DNA of 64,000 nt, taken from Capitulum mitella. Its lineage: Eukaryota; Arthropoda; Thecostraca; Pollicipedomorpha; Pollicipedidae. The stretch lies in the NCBI GenBank assembly GCA_030062745.1, contig CP099839.1:33637293-33701292 (forward strand), given 5' to 3'. Below the pieces are notes generated by a model. That model made no database searches and had not been told where the DNA came from. It was given only the letters and a program-made list of their open reading frames with translations. Both the position numbers and the translations under genes were made by a program. Below are positions 34,421 to 45,654 of the stretch, piece by piece (position 1 is the stretch's first letter; every line of letters starts with the position of its first letter).

Positions 34421-35345
34421 CCTTACCCTCCTGTCATCGGGAAGGGGTGCAGGGTGCTCAAGGACCGGTGGAGTTTGCTGTGCACTACGGGTAAATGGAA
34501 AACGATACAATGGCTTTTTTACTGCTGCTGTTGCATCATTTTGGTGCCAGATGGCATCATTTGAAACCCAGGTCATGCCATGGAAAGAGCAAAGTTTTGG
34601 CACAGTGTTACATAATGGCATCACATGGCAAAGAAAAGGTAACAGATACCCTCAAAAGATGTAAAAACATGTATATCAGATGTCATTACTCTAGCTTCTG
34701 CTTTTTGGAATGCTAGTTAAGTACATGATGGCCATTCTTAATGCCAGCACTAGCAAGAAATAAGGACTGGGAGGGGTGCTGCACAATTTCAAGGGCTGGG
34801 GTGCCACTGACCATCACAAAGCATTATAAGATAAGGACGTGGGGGTCAGAAGTAAAAAAAATGTGTTATGTAATTTTTATGGATGGCCCAGGAGAACCAG
34901 CCACAAGTGTTTTGAATGGTGGTGTTGAATTAAATTAATAATCGTACTAGAGCATGTTTCACACAATGGCTAACTGAAATACATTTCTGAATTGTGAATC
35001 TGCAGCTATAGGGGTGTGGTGCTGGAATGGCTGTGGTAATCTGCAGGGAAGTTTTTGCTGTATCCTTGTTTTTGGCCTTCTTTCAGCAGATGTTGAACGC
35101 CTCAGCGCAGCATCTTCCCAGAAGCAGTGACCGGCCAGGGCATCAATCGTTTCTGGAAGTTCCTCCTCCCTCGTGTTTTGTATGCAGTATTCACTGACGG
35201 GTCCAGGGGGGACCGTCGGGGCCATGGTCCCTTTCATTGGAAATTCCGGGATCAATGTGTCTTGCCCCATCCTGTTTGGATGGAAATTTTGGATATTTTG
35301 TTCCTGAAAAGAAACTTGATTTGTAGAAGTGGTCGTTTGCGGAAA
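34421..35345. other. no gene recognised
   Basis: Only short, unsupported open frames occur here; no exon, RNA or repeat is identified. Confidence 0.4.
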
Positions 35346-35412
35346 TGGCGGAGTGGCCGAAATCAGCCTTTCAGGCTAGGTAAGTCACTCAGTTGGAGAT
35401 TTGACCCCGCCA
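35346..35412 (+). repeat. tRNA-like sequence (Ser/Leu type), probable SINE fragment
   Basis: TGGCGG at the start pairs with CCGCCA at the end (67 bases apart). TGGCGGAGTGGCCGAAAT fits a box A, AGCC...GGCT could form an anticodon-like stem, and GGAGATTTGACCCC is a weakened box B. The anticodon loop is too short for a functional tRNA. Confidence 0.4.
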
Positions 35413-35962
35413 CCTTAAACGGATAGCCCGAATCCGCCCATGGCGTTATTTGCCAATTTTCTGGTTTAACGAGGTTCCACGCGAGACCATGATAGTACCC
35501 CCTTTTCATGCCTCTGACGCGGCATGTGCCATTATAATACAAACAATTCAGGTTATACTTGTTAGGTATAAAATGACTACTTAAAGCTAAAGAATTATTG
35601 TGAACTTTTATGTCAGTTCAGTTTTTGGAAAGAAATGCTCCATCCATTTTCAAGTCTTGTGCCTCAAAATTCTGAACGTATGGACTAAAGGGAAAAGTTT
35701 CTTCGATTAGCTCTCGATTCATGCTCATTGTATCACAATCGGTGAATAAACGTCGCAACTGTAATAGTAAAAAAAATCCCTTCTGGCCTTTTTGCCAACC
35801 CTCCTTCCCCCCAGCTCATATCATCGGGGTGGACTTTGGCTGGAAACCAGCTATAAACTGGACCACTTTAGCATTCCCCATTCAGTTTTTACGATGCCGT
35901 CTTGAGATGCCAACCGTGATCCATCGGTGTACAGTCTTTCCGTGCGATCTCCATGAAACACT
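35413..35962. other. no gene recognised
   Basis: I see no gene, RNA or repeat in this stretch. Confidence 0.4.
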
Positions 35963-35970
35963 TGCCAGAC

Positions 35971-36278
35971 CAGGGTTGGGAAAAATGTTTTTTTTCTGGC
36001 ATTGAACAACACCAAAAGGGCCTGTGCTCCTAAAAATATTTAATACTCCAAATTTGCCGCTGTGCTTTGTCAGAAGGTTGCATTATAATCCTATTGACAA
36101 GTTTCTAGCTTTGTATGCAAATGACTCTGTCTTCATTCAGGTAAAAACAGGTATGATGTCATAACTGAATGACATCAATAATGCCAAATTAAAGCAGCAT
36201 TACTCATAACAAAATTTTGTACTCCTAAAGAAAAATTGCACTCCGACATCAAGAACAAAAGTCAAATTTCCAACCCTG
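35971..36278 (+). mobile_element. 308-bp hAT-like MITE, copy A
   Basis: It begins CAGGGTTGGGAAAA and ends with the inverse TTTCCAACCCTG. TGCCAGAC (35963-35970) and TGCCGGAC (36279-36286) form an 8-bp target duplication with one mismatch. There is no coding capacity. Confidence 0.85.
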
Positions 36279-36415
36279 TGCCGGACTGTTTCCAACTGTC
36301 AGTGGTGCCAACAGCTCTGTTTTGGATGGCAGTAACATGTAGCACATATGCAAATTATTGCTATACATTCAGCCCATCATGCTGACCCTATCTAGATATA
36401 ACCCAATGCCATGCT

Positions 36416-36723
36416 CAGGGTTGAAAATTTGGGGTTTTTGTTCTTGGCATCATGGTATAGTTTTTGTTTTGGATTACAGAATTTTGCAAAGGTTTACTGG
36501 TTTAAGTCAGCAGTCTTCGCATAATTCCATTGTGACATCATACCTGCTGCTGTCTGGATGGAGACAGAGTCTTTTGCTTGTAGAGATAGAAATTTCCCAA
36601 AATGGTTATAATGTGGCTTTTTGATAGAGCCACAGGATCAAACTTATGGAGTACAAATGTTTTTAGGAGCACAGATTTTCTGGTGTTCTTGAACACCAAA
36701 AAACAACACCTTTTCCAACCTTG
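36416..36723 (+). mobile_element. 308-bp hAT-like MITE, copy B
   Basis: It begins CAGGGTTGAAAATTTG and ends TTTTCCAACCTTG. GCCATGCT (36408-36415) and ACCATGCT (36724-36731) form an 8-bp target duplication with one mismatch. Length is identical to copy A, 137 bases upstream. Confidence 0.85.
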
Positions 36724-36731
36724 ACCATGCT

Positions 36732-37524
36732 TTGCTTTAGCTATCCTCTTTGTTGGACACAGCAAAATCTGATTGCACCCTTTATAGGCCCGTGGCCTAA
36801 AGTGCCCCAACTGCCTTTGTATCAACATTGCTGTTCTTTATTTCCAGGTGCAATGGTATGATGCAGTAGTATTATCCCATAGGATAATTATAGTCATATG
36901 ATACCATAACAGTGGTCTAACATTGTAAGATAGTCGCACAACTACACTGCCACCCAAAACACCCCGTTTCCAGTGATATCCCTTTATTGGGCATTAGCTG
37001 CTGAGAGTCATAAAATGTCATGACATGGTAATATTGATTTGAGGTATTATAATAATGATAAAATAAATGATATAATGGTTATGGTTCAACAGTTCTTTTA
37101 AATTCACTTTGTGGTAACACAGGTGATTTTGACATTTGTGACATTAACCATTTGAATGTCTATGCAGGGTCTTCACAGATACTTAGTGTGAAGAACCTTG
37201 ACTTTGGGAGCACTAATTTTTTTGCCATGGAATACTGTTGTGTTTTGTCAGCCTACCAGTATGGCATCAGTGTTAATGTATGTGATGACAGTGATGATAC
37301 ATTGCACTGATTTTATTGTTTTTTTTGTGTGATGTTTGAGATATTAAGGTGTTGTTAGCTTGGATAAGAAAGATGATGCTGTATTCTTTATGGTGGTGGC
37401 AGTCACATAGAGGATTGTGATGAAGTCATTGAGAAATAAACTGTTATTCTAGGCACAGGCTTCCCAAGTCTCATAACTCCAGAAATCCAAGTAGTTACCA
37501 AGCCATATTGATACCAAAAGATCG
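36732..37524. other. no gene recognised
   Basis: I see no gene, RNA or repeat in this stretch. Confidence 0.4.
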
Positions 37525-38010
37525 CAGTAAACAGTGGTCCAATTGAAGGTATTAAGTGCCTTGTCAGCATCAAAATATCCTCAAAATAATCCCATGGAGT
37601 GATCCAGTCACCCATTGTCTCATCAGTTACCAGGAGTTCGAAGCACGGAGCATCTCCGTAAGACAAATCAACATCAACTTTTAAGTATTGGCGATTGACA
37701 AACGTGCCGTGGAATAGAACGTCTTTGGAGGTTGAAGGACATATCAGAATGTGGCCACCTCGAAACTCGAAATAAGCTGAGAGGGTATTAGAACAGGACA
37801 GAGAGGTGGACTGGGACTGAACAAGGACAGGCATGAGGCCCAGGAGGGAACAGGGACAGAGAAGAAAACTGGCATTACAGAGACATGTAGGAGGACCCGG
37901 ATGGCGTTGGGAGAGAGAGATGAGGACTAATGGAGTGGGCATGGAAAGGTATTAGGACAGAATGGTGAAAAGGATTGGGCTGGGAAAGGGACAAACAAGG
38001 GAAGGGGATA
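37525..38010 (-). repeat. left arm of a large inverted repeat
   Basis: The reverse complement of this arm aligns with 38375-38860. Matching words include GATGCTCCGT-CTTCGAACT, CCTGTCCTTGT-CAGTCCCAGTCCA, CTCAGCTTATTT and GATGCTGACAAGG. Translated in the same sense both arms give similar peptides (YLKVDVDLSYGDAPCFEL here), which suggests a decayed coding segment. Confidence 0.7.
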
Positions 38011-38374
38011 GGTTTATCCATTGCCATTTTAAATGAACCGAACCGTGCGATTGGTTGTCGATATAACCAGGGACGGGGCGTTAAAGCCCCCCCCCCATCT
38101 ATGGAAGGTGATGAAATATCCCAGTCTAGGCCGGGTTAATGGCCCCGTCCAATATATCATCATTGCGCCAGTTCCGTTTCAGCCCGTATTTGTTTCTGTC
38201 CCATCTTTGTCCCCCCTTTCTGTCCCCTTCCCCCATCCCGGCCCCCATCCTAATCTACTCCTTGTCCCTGTCCTGTTACAATCCCGCTTCTTTGTTACTT
38301 TTCCTTATTGTTCCCTGCCTTTCACGTACCCTGTCTCAGTCCCGTTCGTATCCCATTACTTGTCCCGGTCCCGT

Positions 38375-38860
38375 CTTCATCCCTTTACTTGTCCCTTTCC
38401 CGTCCCAGTCCTTTTTTGCCATACCACCCCAAAATCATTCCACACTTCCACGCCCATCCTGCCACAGTCCTCATATGCCTCCCTACCCCATCCAGGTCCT
38501 CCATATCTCTGTAGCGACCCAGTTTTCATTCTCTGTCCCTGGTCCCTCTCAGGCACTCATGCCTGTCCTTGTCCAGTCCCAGTCCAACTCCCTGTCCCTT
38601 TCCAGTACCATCTCAGCTTATTTTGAAATTTGAGATGGCCACGTTTTGATAATCCTTTCACTAACATCGTATTCCACGGTACCTTTGTCAACCATTCAGC
38701 ACTTAAAAGTTGGTGTTAATCTGTCTCGCGGAGATGCTCCGTCCTTCGAACTTGTGCTAGCTTTTGAGTCGGTGGGTGGCTGGATCGCTTTAGGGGATTT
38801 TTGGGGAAATTGTGATGCTGACAAGGTACAAAATGCCATTGATTGGGCTATTTTTTAGTT
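38375..38860 (+). repeat. right arm of a large inverted repeat
   Basis: The partner of the arm at 37525-38010, with about 365 bases between them. Its plus-strand peptide HLKVGVNLSRGDAPSFEL parallels the left arm. The 5' part is a pyrimidine-rich CCTGTCCC-type tract that gives spurious Pro-rich frames. Confidence 0.7.
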
Positions 38861-40130
38861 ATAAGAAGTGGGAGGCCTGCGCCTGCAATACCCAGAAACA
38901 TACTTCTAGTCAAGCTTTATTTTTGGTGAGGTGTGCAGATGTAAGAATTGCCTAAGGATGCCAAAAATTTCGGGAAAAGATGTAGTATGATGGAATCCTG
39001 CACTATAAATATGCAACATTGGGATCAGGGTACATGTAATTTACTGCCAAAATTATGTTCAGATGTAATTGCTTCCACAGTTGGGATGTATCGGTTTTCA
39101 TGGTTTGGTGTCATTATTCACCCATAATTGCAAGCCTGGCCACACTGAACCTTTCTTAACCCCAAAATGCTGGTTCTTCCCCAGATTTTGGACACTGTTA
39201 CCTTACAGCATTTTTGAAAATTAGGACTCATTTTCTAATGTTTCAGAAAAGGTAAAAAGTACTTTTCTATCTAAAAGGGAGGCCAAAACCTTGCTGGCCT
39301 CGCCTTTTCTGATAAAAGGGGGCCACTGTCCTGATGCCTCCACTCCTCAGCCAATGGGTGAATGCGAGAACATAGTTATTTGGTTGTTTTCCAACATTCG
39401 TATAATACTTGAAATCAGCAGGATGATTATGAAGTGATAAGTGCACTGCAGTGTCATTATCATACTGTTAATACATTACAGAACCCCGCCAAGTGAGGGA
39501 AAATGAATCTGGTCCCAGCTACCTGAAATTGTTGATATTTATGATGCATGTTGATCCATAATCATGTAGACTACGTTCTTTTTCATGCCCACAACCATAG
39601 AAAACCGAGCTTTCACGAAATCATTTTCATGCCGAACTGTAGTATAGTGGATGATAAGTCCCATAGGAACCCCTTTGTGGATCACTTGCTATATATAACA
39701 TAAAATGAAGTTTTGTCGTAGACGAGAGCACTGCGGCATTCCAACTATTGTTTCTGAGGAAATTCAAATTGTATTGCAGGATGTAAAGAGCAACCACAAC
39801 TGGTGACCCCATCTTGTTTATACCATGTTTTCACGCTTCAGCGGATCCGGGGGAAGGGCAAAATGAGCAGCTACCCTCTCCAAGGAAAAACGTTGGCAAA
39901 ACTATCTTTCCGCCGTCCCCGATGGTTTATGTGAATGCTGATGTTACTTTTGCCAAAATACGTTTTTGCTGTTTTTGCCAACATTTTTTAAAATTCCAAG
40001 TTCCCATTTTCCGTAGCAATATGCAGTGGTGCACACTAGGTGATAAATGGTTTACAATGATGAAATATTTGTGTGTAATTAACAGCTTGGTTCTGCTACC
40101 TGTTGCTGTCAATGACGCATCGGAACCAAG

Positions 40131-40132
<2 letters not shown>
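38861..40132. other. no gene recognised
   Basis: I see no gene, RNA or repeat in this stretch. Confidence 0.4.
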
Positions 40133-40174
<42 letters not shown>

Positions 40175-40231
40175 CACGCACGCACGCACGCACGCACGCA
40201 ACGCACGCACGCACGCACGCACGCACGCACT
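40133..40231. repeat. (AC)n then (GCAC)n microsatellite
   Basis: About 40 bases of AC repeats pass directly into about 60 bases of GCAC repeats with one interruption. Open frames crossing it are artefacts. Confidence 0.97.
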
Positions 40232-40619
40232 GTTCCTTGCATCGGGTTTTATTTATGCTGTCCTGCGGTGATCGCACATGCATTCCTACCCCGGCTGCTA
40301 GTAACTTCCATATGACCGACGGTTTAGGTGTAAATGGCTACGGGAAATATTTCAGTAAGGTATTCCAGTAAGGAAGGAATGAAGAAAGGAATCAGCAAGG
40401 AACATTTCAGCAAGATGAGCGGAGAATTTTGACCCGGATATGCGTACAAAAATATGAAAATACGTCGAGAACCTCGTACGCCCTGTCACATCGCAGACGC
40501 TCACACCGCGTACCAGCGGGCGAAAAGATTGAACAAACTCCTTTCGCCGCACACACCGAGGACCTACGGCATGAGATATAAGGATCAGTTTACCGACGTC
40601 CTGAAAACCACCAGCCAAA
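40232..40619. other. probable 5' part of the Penelope-like relic
   Basis: No clear protein blocks are read here. Its position directly before the reverse-transcriptase frame suggests decayed element sequence. Confidence 0.35.
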
Positions 40620-41790
40620 CAGATTCGTAGCATCATTGGATGTGAAAAGTATACTTACGAACGTTGCTGTGCAAGAAACCACCAACATTATCATCGACAT
40701 CATTCATCGTGTTACGCTCCCACCGCTCCATGTGTCGAAGCTACTGCTAGAGAAGATGCTGAAGACATGCACCAGGGAAGCAGTGCTCACGGGTCTTGAT
40801 GGGCACCTTTACCGCCAGACCAATGGTGTAACGATGAGCTCGCCTCTTGGAGCGCTGTTCGCCAACACTTACCTAAATTACGTGGAAAACGCAGTTTTAG
40901 AAGACATCTGAATGCGACCAGTGACACAGTGCAGATGTCGATGATATTTTTTCGATGTATTAGATAAACAACGTCTTCTGCGACTTTAAACAACATTAAA
41001 GCATAACTCTGCTCAACTTCATCTCCGAGGTGAACGTCACAAGTAAGATCCCGTTCATGGACGTTGGCATGGACGCCGGTAATGAGACATGCACAACCAA
41101 AGTCTTCCGGAAACCAACGGACGCGGGTCGGTGCCCCACCGCAACCAGTGAATGCCCCGAACTGCACGAACTGTCATTCAGCAGGTCCAACATACGATGG
41201 GCAATTAAGACTGGCCCAGACTGCAGACTGATTGATCAAGAAGTGAAACAGCTTCTGGTGAACAATGGGTGCTCCAGTAGGACCATTGCCCAAGAGATCA
41301 GGATTGTCTTGGACAGAAAGCGCGGCAGCAGGACGTTGACGATAAGACGAAGACCCACCAACTGTTTTATTGCAATCACATATCATCATCCCACAAGACA
41401 GACGAAGAACTGAAAAAGAACAGTCAGACTGAAAACTCACATAAAATGCAACAACGGTGAACTTCCATTGCAAGAACAAGGAAACCAGCCACTTTATCAT
41501 GCGGAGCAGCTCCACCAAGAAACATCAACTTCTCAGTCGCATCAACGTAGCCTACAGGTTTATCTGCGCGCATGAAGATTGTAGCCTTCATAACAACTCA
41601 GACTACACTGGCTTGACTACAACACTTTCGAGACGTCTCACAAGGAAGCATCGTCACCAGACGGCAGCTCACAGACGACGTAGAAATGATGTTGTGCACA
41701 ATGGACTGACGAAAACTTCACATCCTCGAAATATTACACATGGCACAGCTTATCTTAGCACTGAACGAAAAATCAGCGATCCCTGAAGCT
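40620..41790 (+). pseudogene. Penelope-like element: reverse transcriptase and GIY-YIG endonuclease, decayed
   Basis: The plus strand encodes ASLDVKSILTNVAVQETT, then LYRQTNGVTMSSPLGALFAN, a reverse-transcriptase core of the Penelope type, in an intact 91-codon stretch to 40911. After a frame change, DVDDIF (about 40937) corresponds to the catalytic YxDD box, so the aspartates survive. A connector (TKVFRKPTDAGRCP, 41098-41140) follows. The GIY-YIG domain has YRFICAHEDCSLHNNSDYTG and LSRRLTRKH (41551-41660). At least three frame changes or stops break the gene. It may have lain in the region upstream of TMEM161 for a long time. Confidence 0.8.
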
Positions 41791-41994
41791 GTTTGGAGAA
41801 TTCTATATAACTATTCTACAGTTGGTCTACAGTTCTACAGTTGGTAAAAGCAGGTGTGGGGTCTTTGGCCTTTCACACCTGTGCAGTTTATCCTGTGTTG
41901 ATGTGACCTGTATAGCGAAGGTGTGTCAGCTGATGAGCAAACGTGATTGTAGTTTTTTCAAATCTAAGTGTAATCTGAATGCAGTACCGCTGTT

Positions 41995-42040
41995 GTATTT
42001 TGAAAATGGATAGCGCTATATCCGAAACGTTAAATAAATT
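41995..42040 (+). ncRNA. degenerate hammerhead-like motif at the Penelope 3' end
   Basis: GGATA and TATCC (42008-42012 and 42019-42023) form a stem directly followed by GAAACGTT. TTGAAAA just before it matches five of seven bases of the hammerhead CUGANGA box. Penelope-like elements often carry hammerhead ribozymes in their terminal repeats. AATAAA follows at 42033. The core mismatches suggest it no longer cleaves. Confidence 0.35.
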
Positions 42041-42365
42041 TTTCTAAGAATAATGTGATACTACATGTGTACATTCTTATCAGTTTCACGTGAATTTAAT
42101 AATGCGTTAAAACGTATAGTGCGAGACAGAGAAAAAAGGATAGGCTAGTAAAAGGAAAGGATGTCTAGTGTTCATTAAAACTTGTACCAAAGAAAATATT
42201 CCACGCAAATATACCAGTCATGTGTCGGTTAGACATATCCGTAACTTTCGCACATACATGTACCGTGTGAAGATTGCATGCGTTTAGCATGACAGTGTAG
42301 CGATTTATGTATGAAACGTGACTGGGCAACATCGCTGATTGTAATGTGTTGTCTTTTATTTTCAG

Positions 42366-42421
42366 GTCATTGAATACCATTTCGGCCCAGCAAATGAGGC
42401 ATTGCTTTTGGATTGGAAATG
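42366..42421 (+). CDS. TMEM161: candidate 5' exon of TMEM161 with the initiator ATG
   Basis: TMEM161 needs an upstream ATG ending in phase 0 before ALFGTQL. At 42419-42421 an ATG sits directly against the donor GTGAGC. The exon would start after the acceptor TTTTATTTTCAG at 42365 and would be untranslated up to the ATG. An earlier ATG (42394) is in a frame that stops in the next exon. The choice rests on position and splice sites only. Confidence 0.3.
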
Positions 42422-43082
42422 GTGAGCGTCTTTTCTTTTCTTAGTCAAGATAAGCATTTTCCTCAGCATTTTTAACCCAGGGTATGTCACCACCTTCGAC
42501 TTGCTGGATAGAGGGGAAGGGAGCCAGATGTTCCCACTCAGTAACTTCCAACGATTCGGCTGAGCAAACGGTAATTGACTGCCGTCGATTATGCCGCCTC
42601 TTGCATGTCACTTTTTTGACCTGAGATAACAGCTCATTTTAAAAACTGATATTTGACCGATTTGAGTGTGCTAGTTTTCGTGTGCAAAATTCACGTTGCA
42701 AAACATTCTGAGGCCGAAATACGCAAAATGTATGCACGATGAATGTATGCAAAATGTACACAAAATGTATGCACGATGTGCAGAATATATGCCCCAGTAC
42801 ACGGCTATGTGGGAAGAACGGTGACAGTTCAGACTAGGTCAGACAATAGTCAGAATTAAATTACATACTAGTTTTGAGTATGCCCATTGTGACGAAGTAT
42901 CATAAACGTTATAAAACGCCATCAAATGCTGTATATGTTCAATTTAAAGACCTTCATTATACCAGGAGATACCGTTGAGTTTTAAGTCGGTTACAGTTAG
43001 TTACAGTCTCACAGTACATGTAATTAGTAGAGAACACAGTCACAATCAGTACAATTGCAGTACATTTAATTCGTTGAGTTAC

Positions 43083-43122
43083 AGGCTCTTGACGGTGGCT
43101 CGGGCCGAAACGTAGAGTCCAA
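43083..43122 (+). ncRNA. second degenerate hammerhead-like motif
   Basis: GGC-TCGG-GCC (43097-43106) followed by GAAAC, with TTGACGG before it and flanks GGCTCT / AGAGTCC able to pair, resembles the terminal hammerhead of Penelope-like elements. Two core bases differ from consensus. It may mark the end of another, mostly lost, element copy. Confidence 0.3.
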
Positions 43123-44508
43123 GATAGTTTTGATTCACTGATTCCAAACCTTCAGATGCCTCTTGCTTGCACCCTAAAATCTTCGTGTTGCGGTCACAGT
43201 GGTTTCATGACGCTAACTCATGTTATGTCTGAAACTGCAGGTGCACTAATTTGACTGATGAGCTTGCGTGGGATGGTTACATTGTCCTGTCATGACATTT
43301 GATCTAGCAGACGGCTGACCACTAAAGCCTAATATCGTGACATGACAGTAGAAAAGGAGCATTAGGGCCGCAGCACAATGCACTTTCTTTAAATCAAACT
43401 ATGGGCAATTTCAGGTTTCCCCTGAGGAGAATTTCCCGACGAGTTTCCTCGGGAAGGAATTCTGTAAAACTGCCTCTGGAATTTTTGTCATATGATTGTG
43501 CACAAGAGGAATTCTACATAGTCTGTCATTAAGCAAAGACATCCTTACCATGGAAAAACCACTGTTCTAGATGCGGTTGGGCAACGATTTTTGCACACAG
43601 CTGCTAGGAGAATTTTGTGCTTTATTCTAAAATTAACATGCCGCTCTTCGAGTCCCCAGAAAACACGGCCGTGCGGTCATACGGTGAGCTTCTAAGACAG
43701 TCCACTTGAAAGCAAGTTGCAAGAACTGACTTTTAATGAGCTTCCGCTCTCAAGAAAAGACATAACGATTGATATTCTTCACGTAGCTCGTGATTTGTAT
43801 CAGCGCATGCGAGGAGTCTCACGCGACACAAAAACGAAATCGCAACGTTCCGTTAACGGATCCGAGCCAACCTGATGGGACTGTTGCTCAGAATATGTGT
43901 AAGGAAAAACCTGGGGTTTCTGTCAGTACAGTAGGTGAACTTTATGTTAAATTTGTTATTATCCGCGTAGTCTTTACGTTGTTGTGTATTGGTTGCCGAG
44001 GTCTTATTTGTCTTTTTTCGTTTCTTTTGTCGTAGCCATTTTATGTGGTTGTAGAAACGGCTTAGGAAAGCGGAACGTTACATGGTCAGGAATATGGAAG
44101 TCATGTTTCAGGTTGATTTTTGAGCGCAAAAAATTAACATGAAGCAGGGAAGTCAGGTAATTCATTACAGGTGCTGATTTAAAGCCACCAGGTGCAGGAA
44201 CAAAGACTTCCTGTAGAGACCGTGACCATGAGTGTAAAAATTGTCCTTGTTGGAACCAGACATGCAGACACGGTTTTCGGAGTGTGTGGAGGTGGAAAAT
44301 CGCGTTAAAGCGAGGGAGTAGTGGAACAAAAGGTGTCACGTGTAGGGTGAAACATTGCATGCATCAGGCATGGTGCACGAGAACATTTTGAAGAAGACAT
44401 ATGTAGTTACGATCATTAGTGTCCAAAAATGGAAATGATGGGGAAATAAGAGTAGCTCGGGTCCCCGGACCATGTCGAGGGGAATCCTCCAGGTACGCCA
44501 GTTTTCAG

Positions 44509-45009
44509 CTAAAACCGGGGGCCGTCGGGTTTTGTCTCGCCCGCGAGATGTCGAGGACGAGCAGTGATCTGGGTTGCATTGTGCTGCACAACTTCGCCGA
44601 AAATTGGAAGTAGTCCCCTTTCGTCATTAATCTGAGAGCTGAGGATGTAAAATTGTCCAGCGTACGGGTCGATTGGTCGTGGAGTACCCGACCCAGTAGT
44701 ACCGAACTGCCATATCGTGCCACACGTTTTATTAGTGCCACCGAAAGCAAATATGCTTGTGCAGGTTTGTGCTTCTAACTGGGACAGGGGCAAATGTTTG
44801 TGCAGATGCTGTTGACGACGTGCGGATTAACGTGCCGTAAAACAGTTCTTGCATTTGTAAAAAGGCTCAAGGAAGGATTGCCATCGGCCTAGAAATTCGA
44901 AATAATAGTCGTTCGGTGGACATGCCAATTTGCAGGGTTTCTTACCATCACCGTTGTATTGCTTACCGAGCTGGATCTCCCAGGCATCTGATTTCAGTGC
45001 ATGCCGCAT
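44509..45009 (-). pseudogene. unrecognised coding-like region on the minus strand
   Basis: One minus-strand frame runs from 45009 to 44509 with a single TAA (44829-44827). It reads DAWEIQLGKQYNGDGKKPCK, YYFEFLGRWQSFLEPFYKCK (the start of a CKNC pair) and, after the stop, HLHKHLPLSQLE, SGTPRPIDPYAGQFYILSSQ and GLLPIFGEVVQHNATQITAR. Composition is protein-like, and Cys/His spacing around the stop recalls a zinc finger. No family is recognised. It may be a decayed mobile-element gene in the TMEM161 first intron. Confidence 0.35.
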
Positions 45010-45256
45010 GCATGCTTAATGTTTCCATCATGCTACATTCACAAGACATCGTCGTAAGACAGTGGTGTCGTCGAGGTACACCAGCTTTGACCAAAGCAAG
45101 GAAACCCATCATACCGGTCACTGCTATTGCTCATTATGAGAAAAATGCAGATATCATAGGAACAGGAGAAGTTGGACGTGTTCAGCGGAACATTGGGAGA
45201 CTTACACTTGGTTCTGAATCACCACCCTTGATTTGCCTGGTCGAGGAATTCCGAAA

Positions 45257-45306
45257 AATGCATTCATGCAACGCATCGCATGAATGCATTGCATTGCAAT
45301 GCATTC
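45257..45306. repeat. nested palindromes built from ATGCATT words
   Basis: AATGCATTCATGC (45257-45269) and its exact reverse complement (45278-45290) form a 13-bp-arm hairpin with an 8-base loop. A second, 25-base palindrome with one central mismatch (45282-45306) overlaps it. The site is about 245 bases before TMEM161 exon 2. Confidence 0.85.
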
Positions 45307-45550
45307 TGAAGAATGCAATGTATAGAACAAGTGGAGGGCTGACAATTCAAAGCAGCTAAAATGCTACGTCACTAGGATAACATCATCCATTCGAAAGACT
45401 GTCCAGAGCCTGATGAGGTTTGTAAAGGTGACGTCTCCGGACATGGGTCGGCTTAGCGTAATTACATATGATGCCCTTGCTACTGTACATGTAAGAAAAG
45501 ACGTAGTCTTTGTGTTTATTTGTGATCATAACTCCTTACGTCTCTTTCAG

Positions 45551-45654
45551 GCACTGTTCGGCACTCAGCTGATCATCACAATGGTGGCAGCATGTGTTCT
45601 GCAGAAGCTGGGGCCATTTTACTCACTGGCCAGATGGATGCTCTGTTCTAGTGG
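45551..45654 (+). CDS. TMEM161: TMEM161 exon 2
   Basis: Acceptor CTCTTTCAG before 45551 and donor GTGAGC after 45654. The 34 codons plus two bases encode ALFGTQLIITMVAACVLQK and YSLARWMLCSS, the first membrane segment and the conserved ARW block. Read-through upstream supplies a distant in-frame ATG (45413), but the acceptor is strong. Confidence 0.9.

Larger units (their letters stand above)
42041..44508. other. mostly unassigned; upstream region or first intron of TMEM161
   Basis: Apart from the candidate first exon (42366-42421) and a second hammerhead-like motif near 43090, nothing is recognised. Short ATGTATGCACGATG-like words repeat around 42720-42790. Confidence 0.4.

Noticed and set aside
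35346-35412. A functional tRNA-Ser or tRNA-Leu gene
   Set aside because: The anticodon-like loop is too short and box B is weak, so it is called only tRNA-like.
38033-38633. Pro/Ser-rich plus-strand frames of 164-197 codons
   Set aside because: They translate a pyrimidine-rich tract within an inverted repeat; several frames are open together and no start or splice context is convincing.
39814-40371. Open frames with long Thr-His or Ala-Arg-Thr-His runs
   Set aside because: They are translations of the (AC)n and (GCAC)n microsatellite.
45413-45550. Starting TMEM161 at the in-frame ATG at 45413 without splicing
   Set aside because: A strong polypyrimidine tract and AG lie exactly where homologous sequence begins, and the 46 added residues have no counterpart in the family. 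It is kept only as an alternative.
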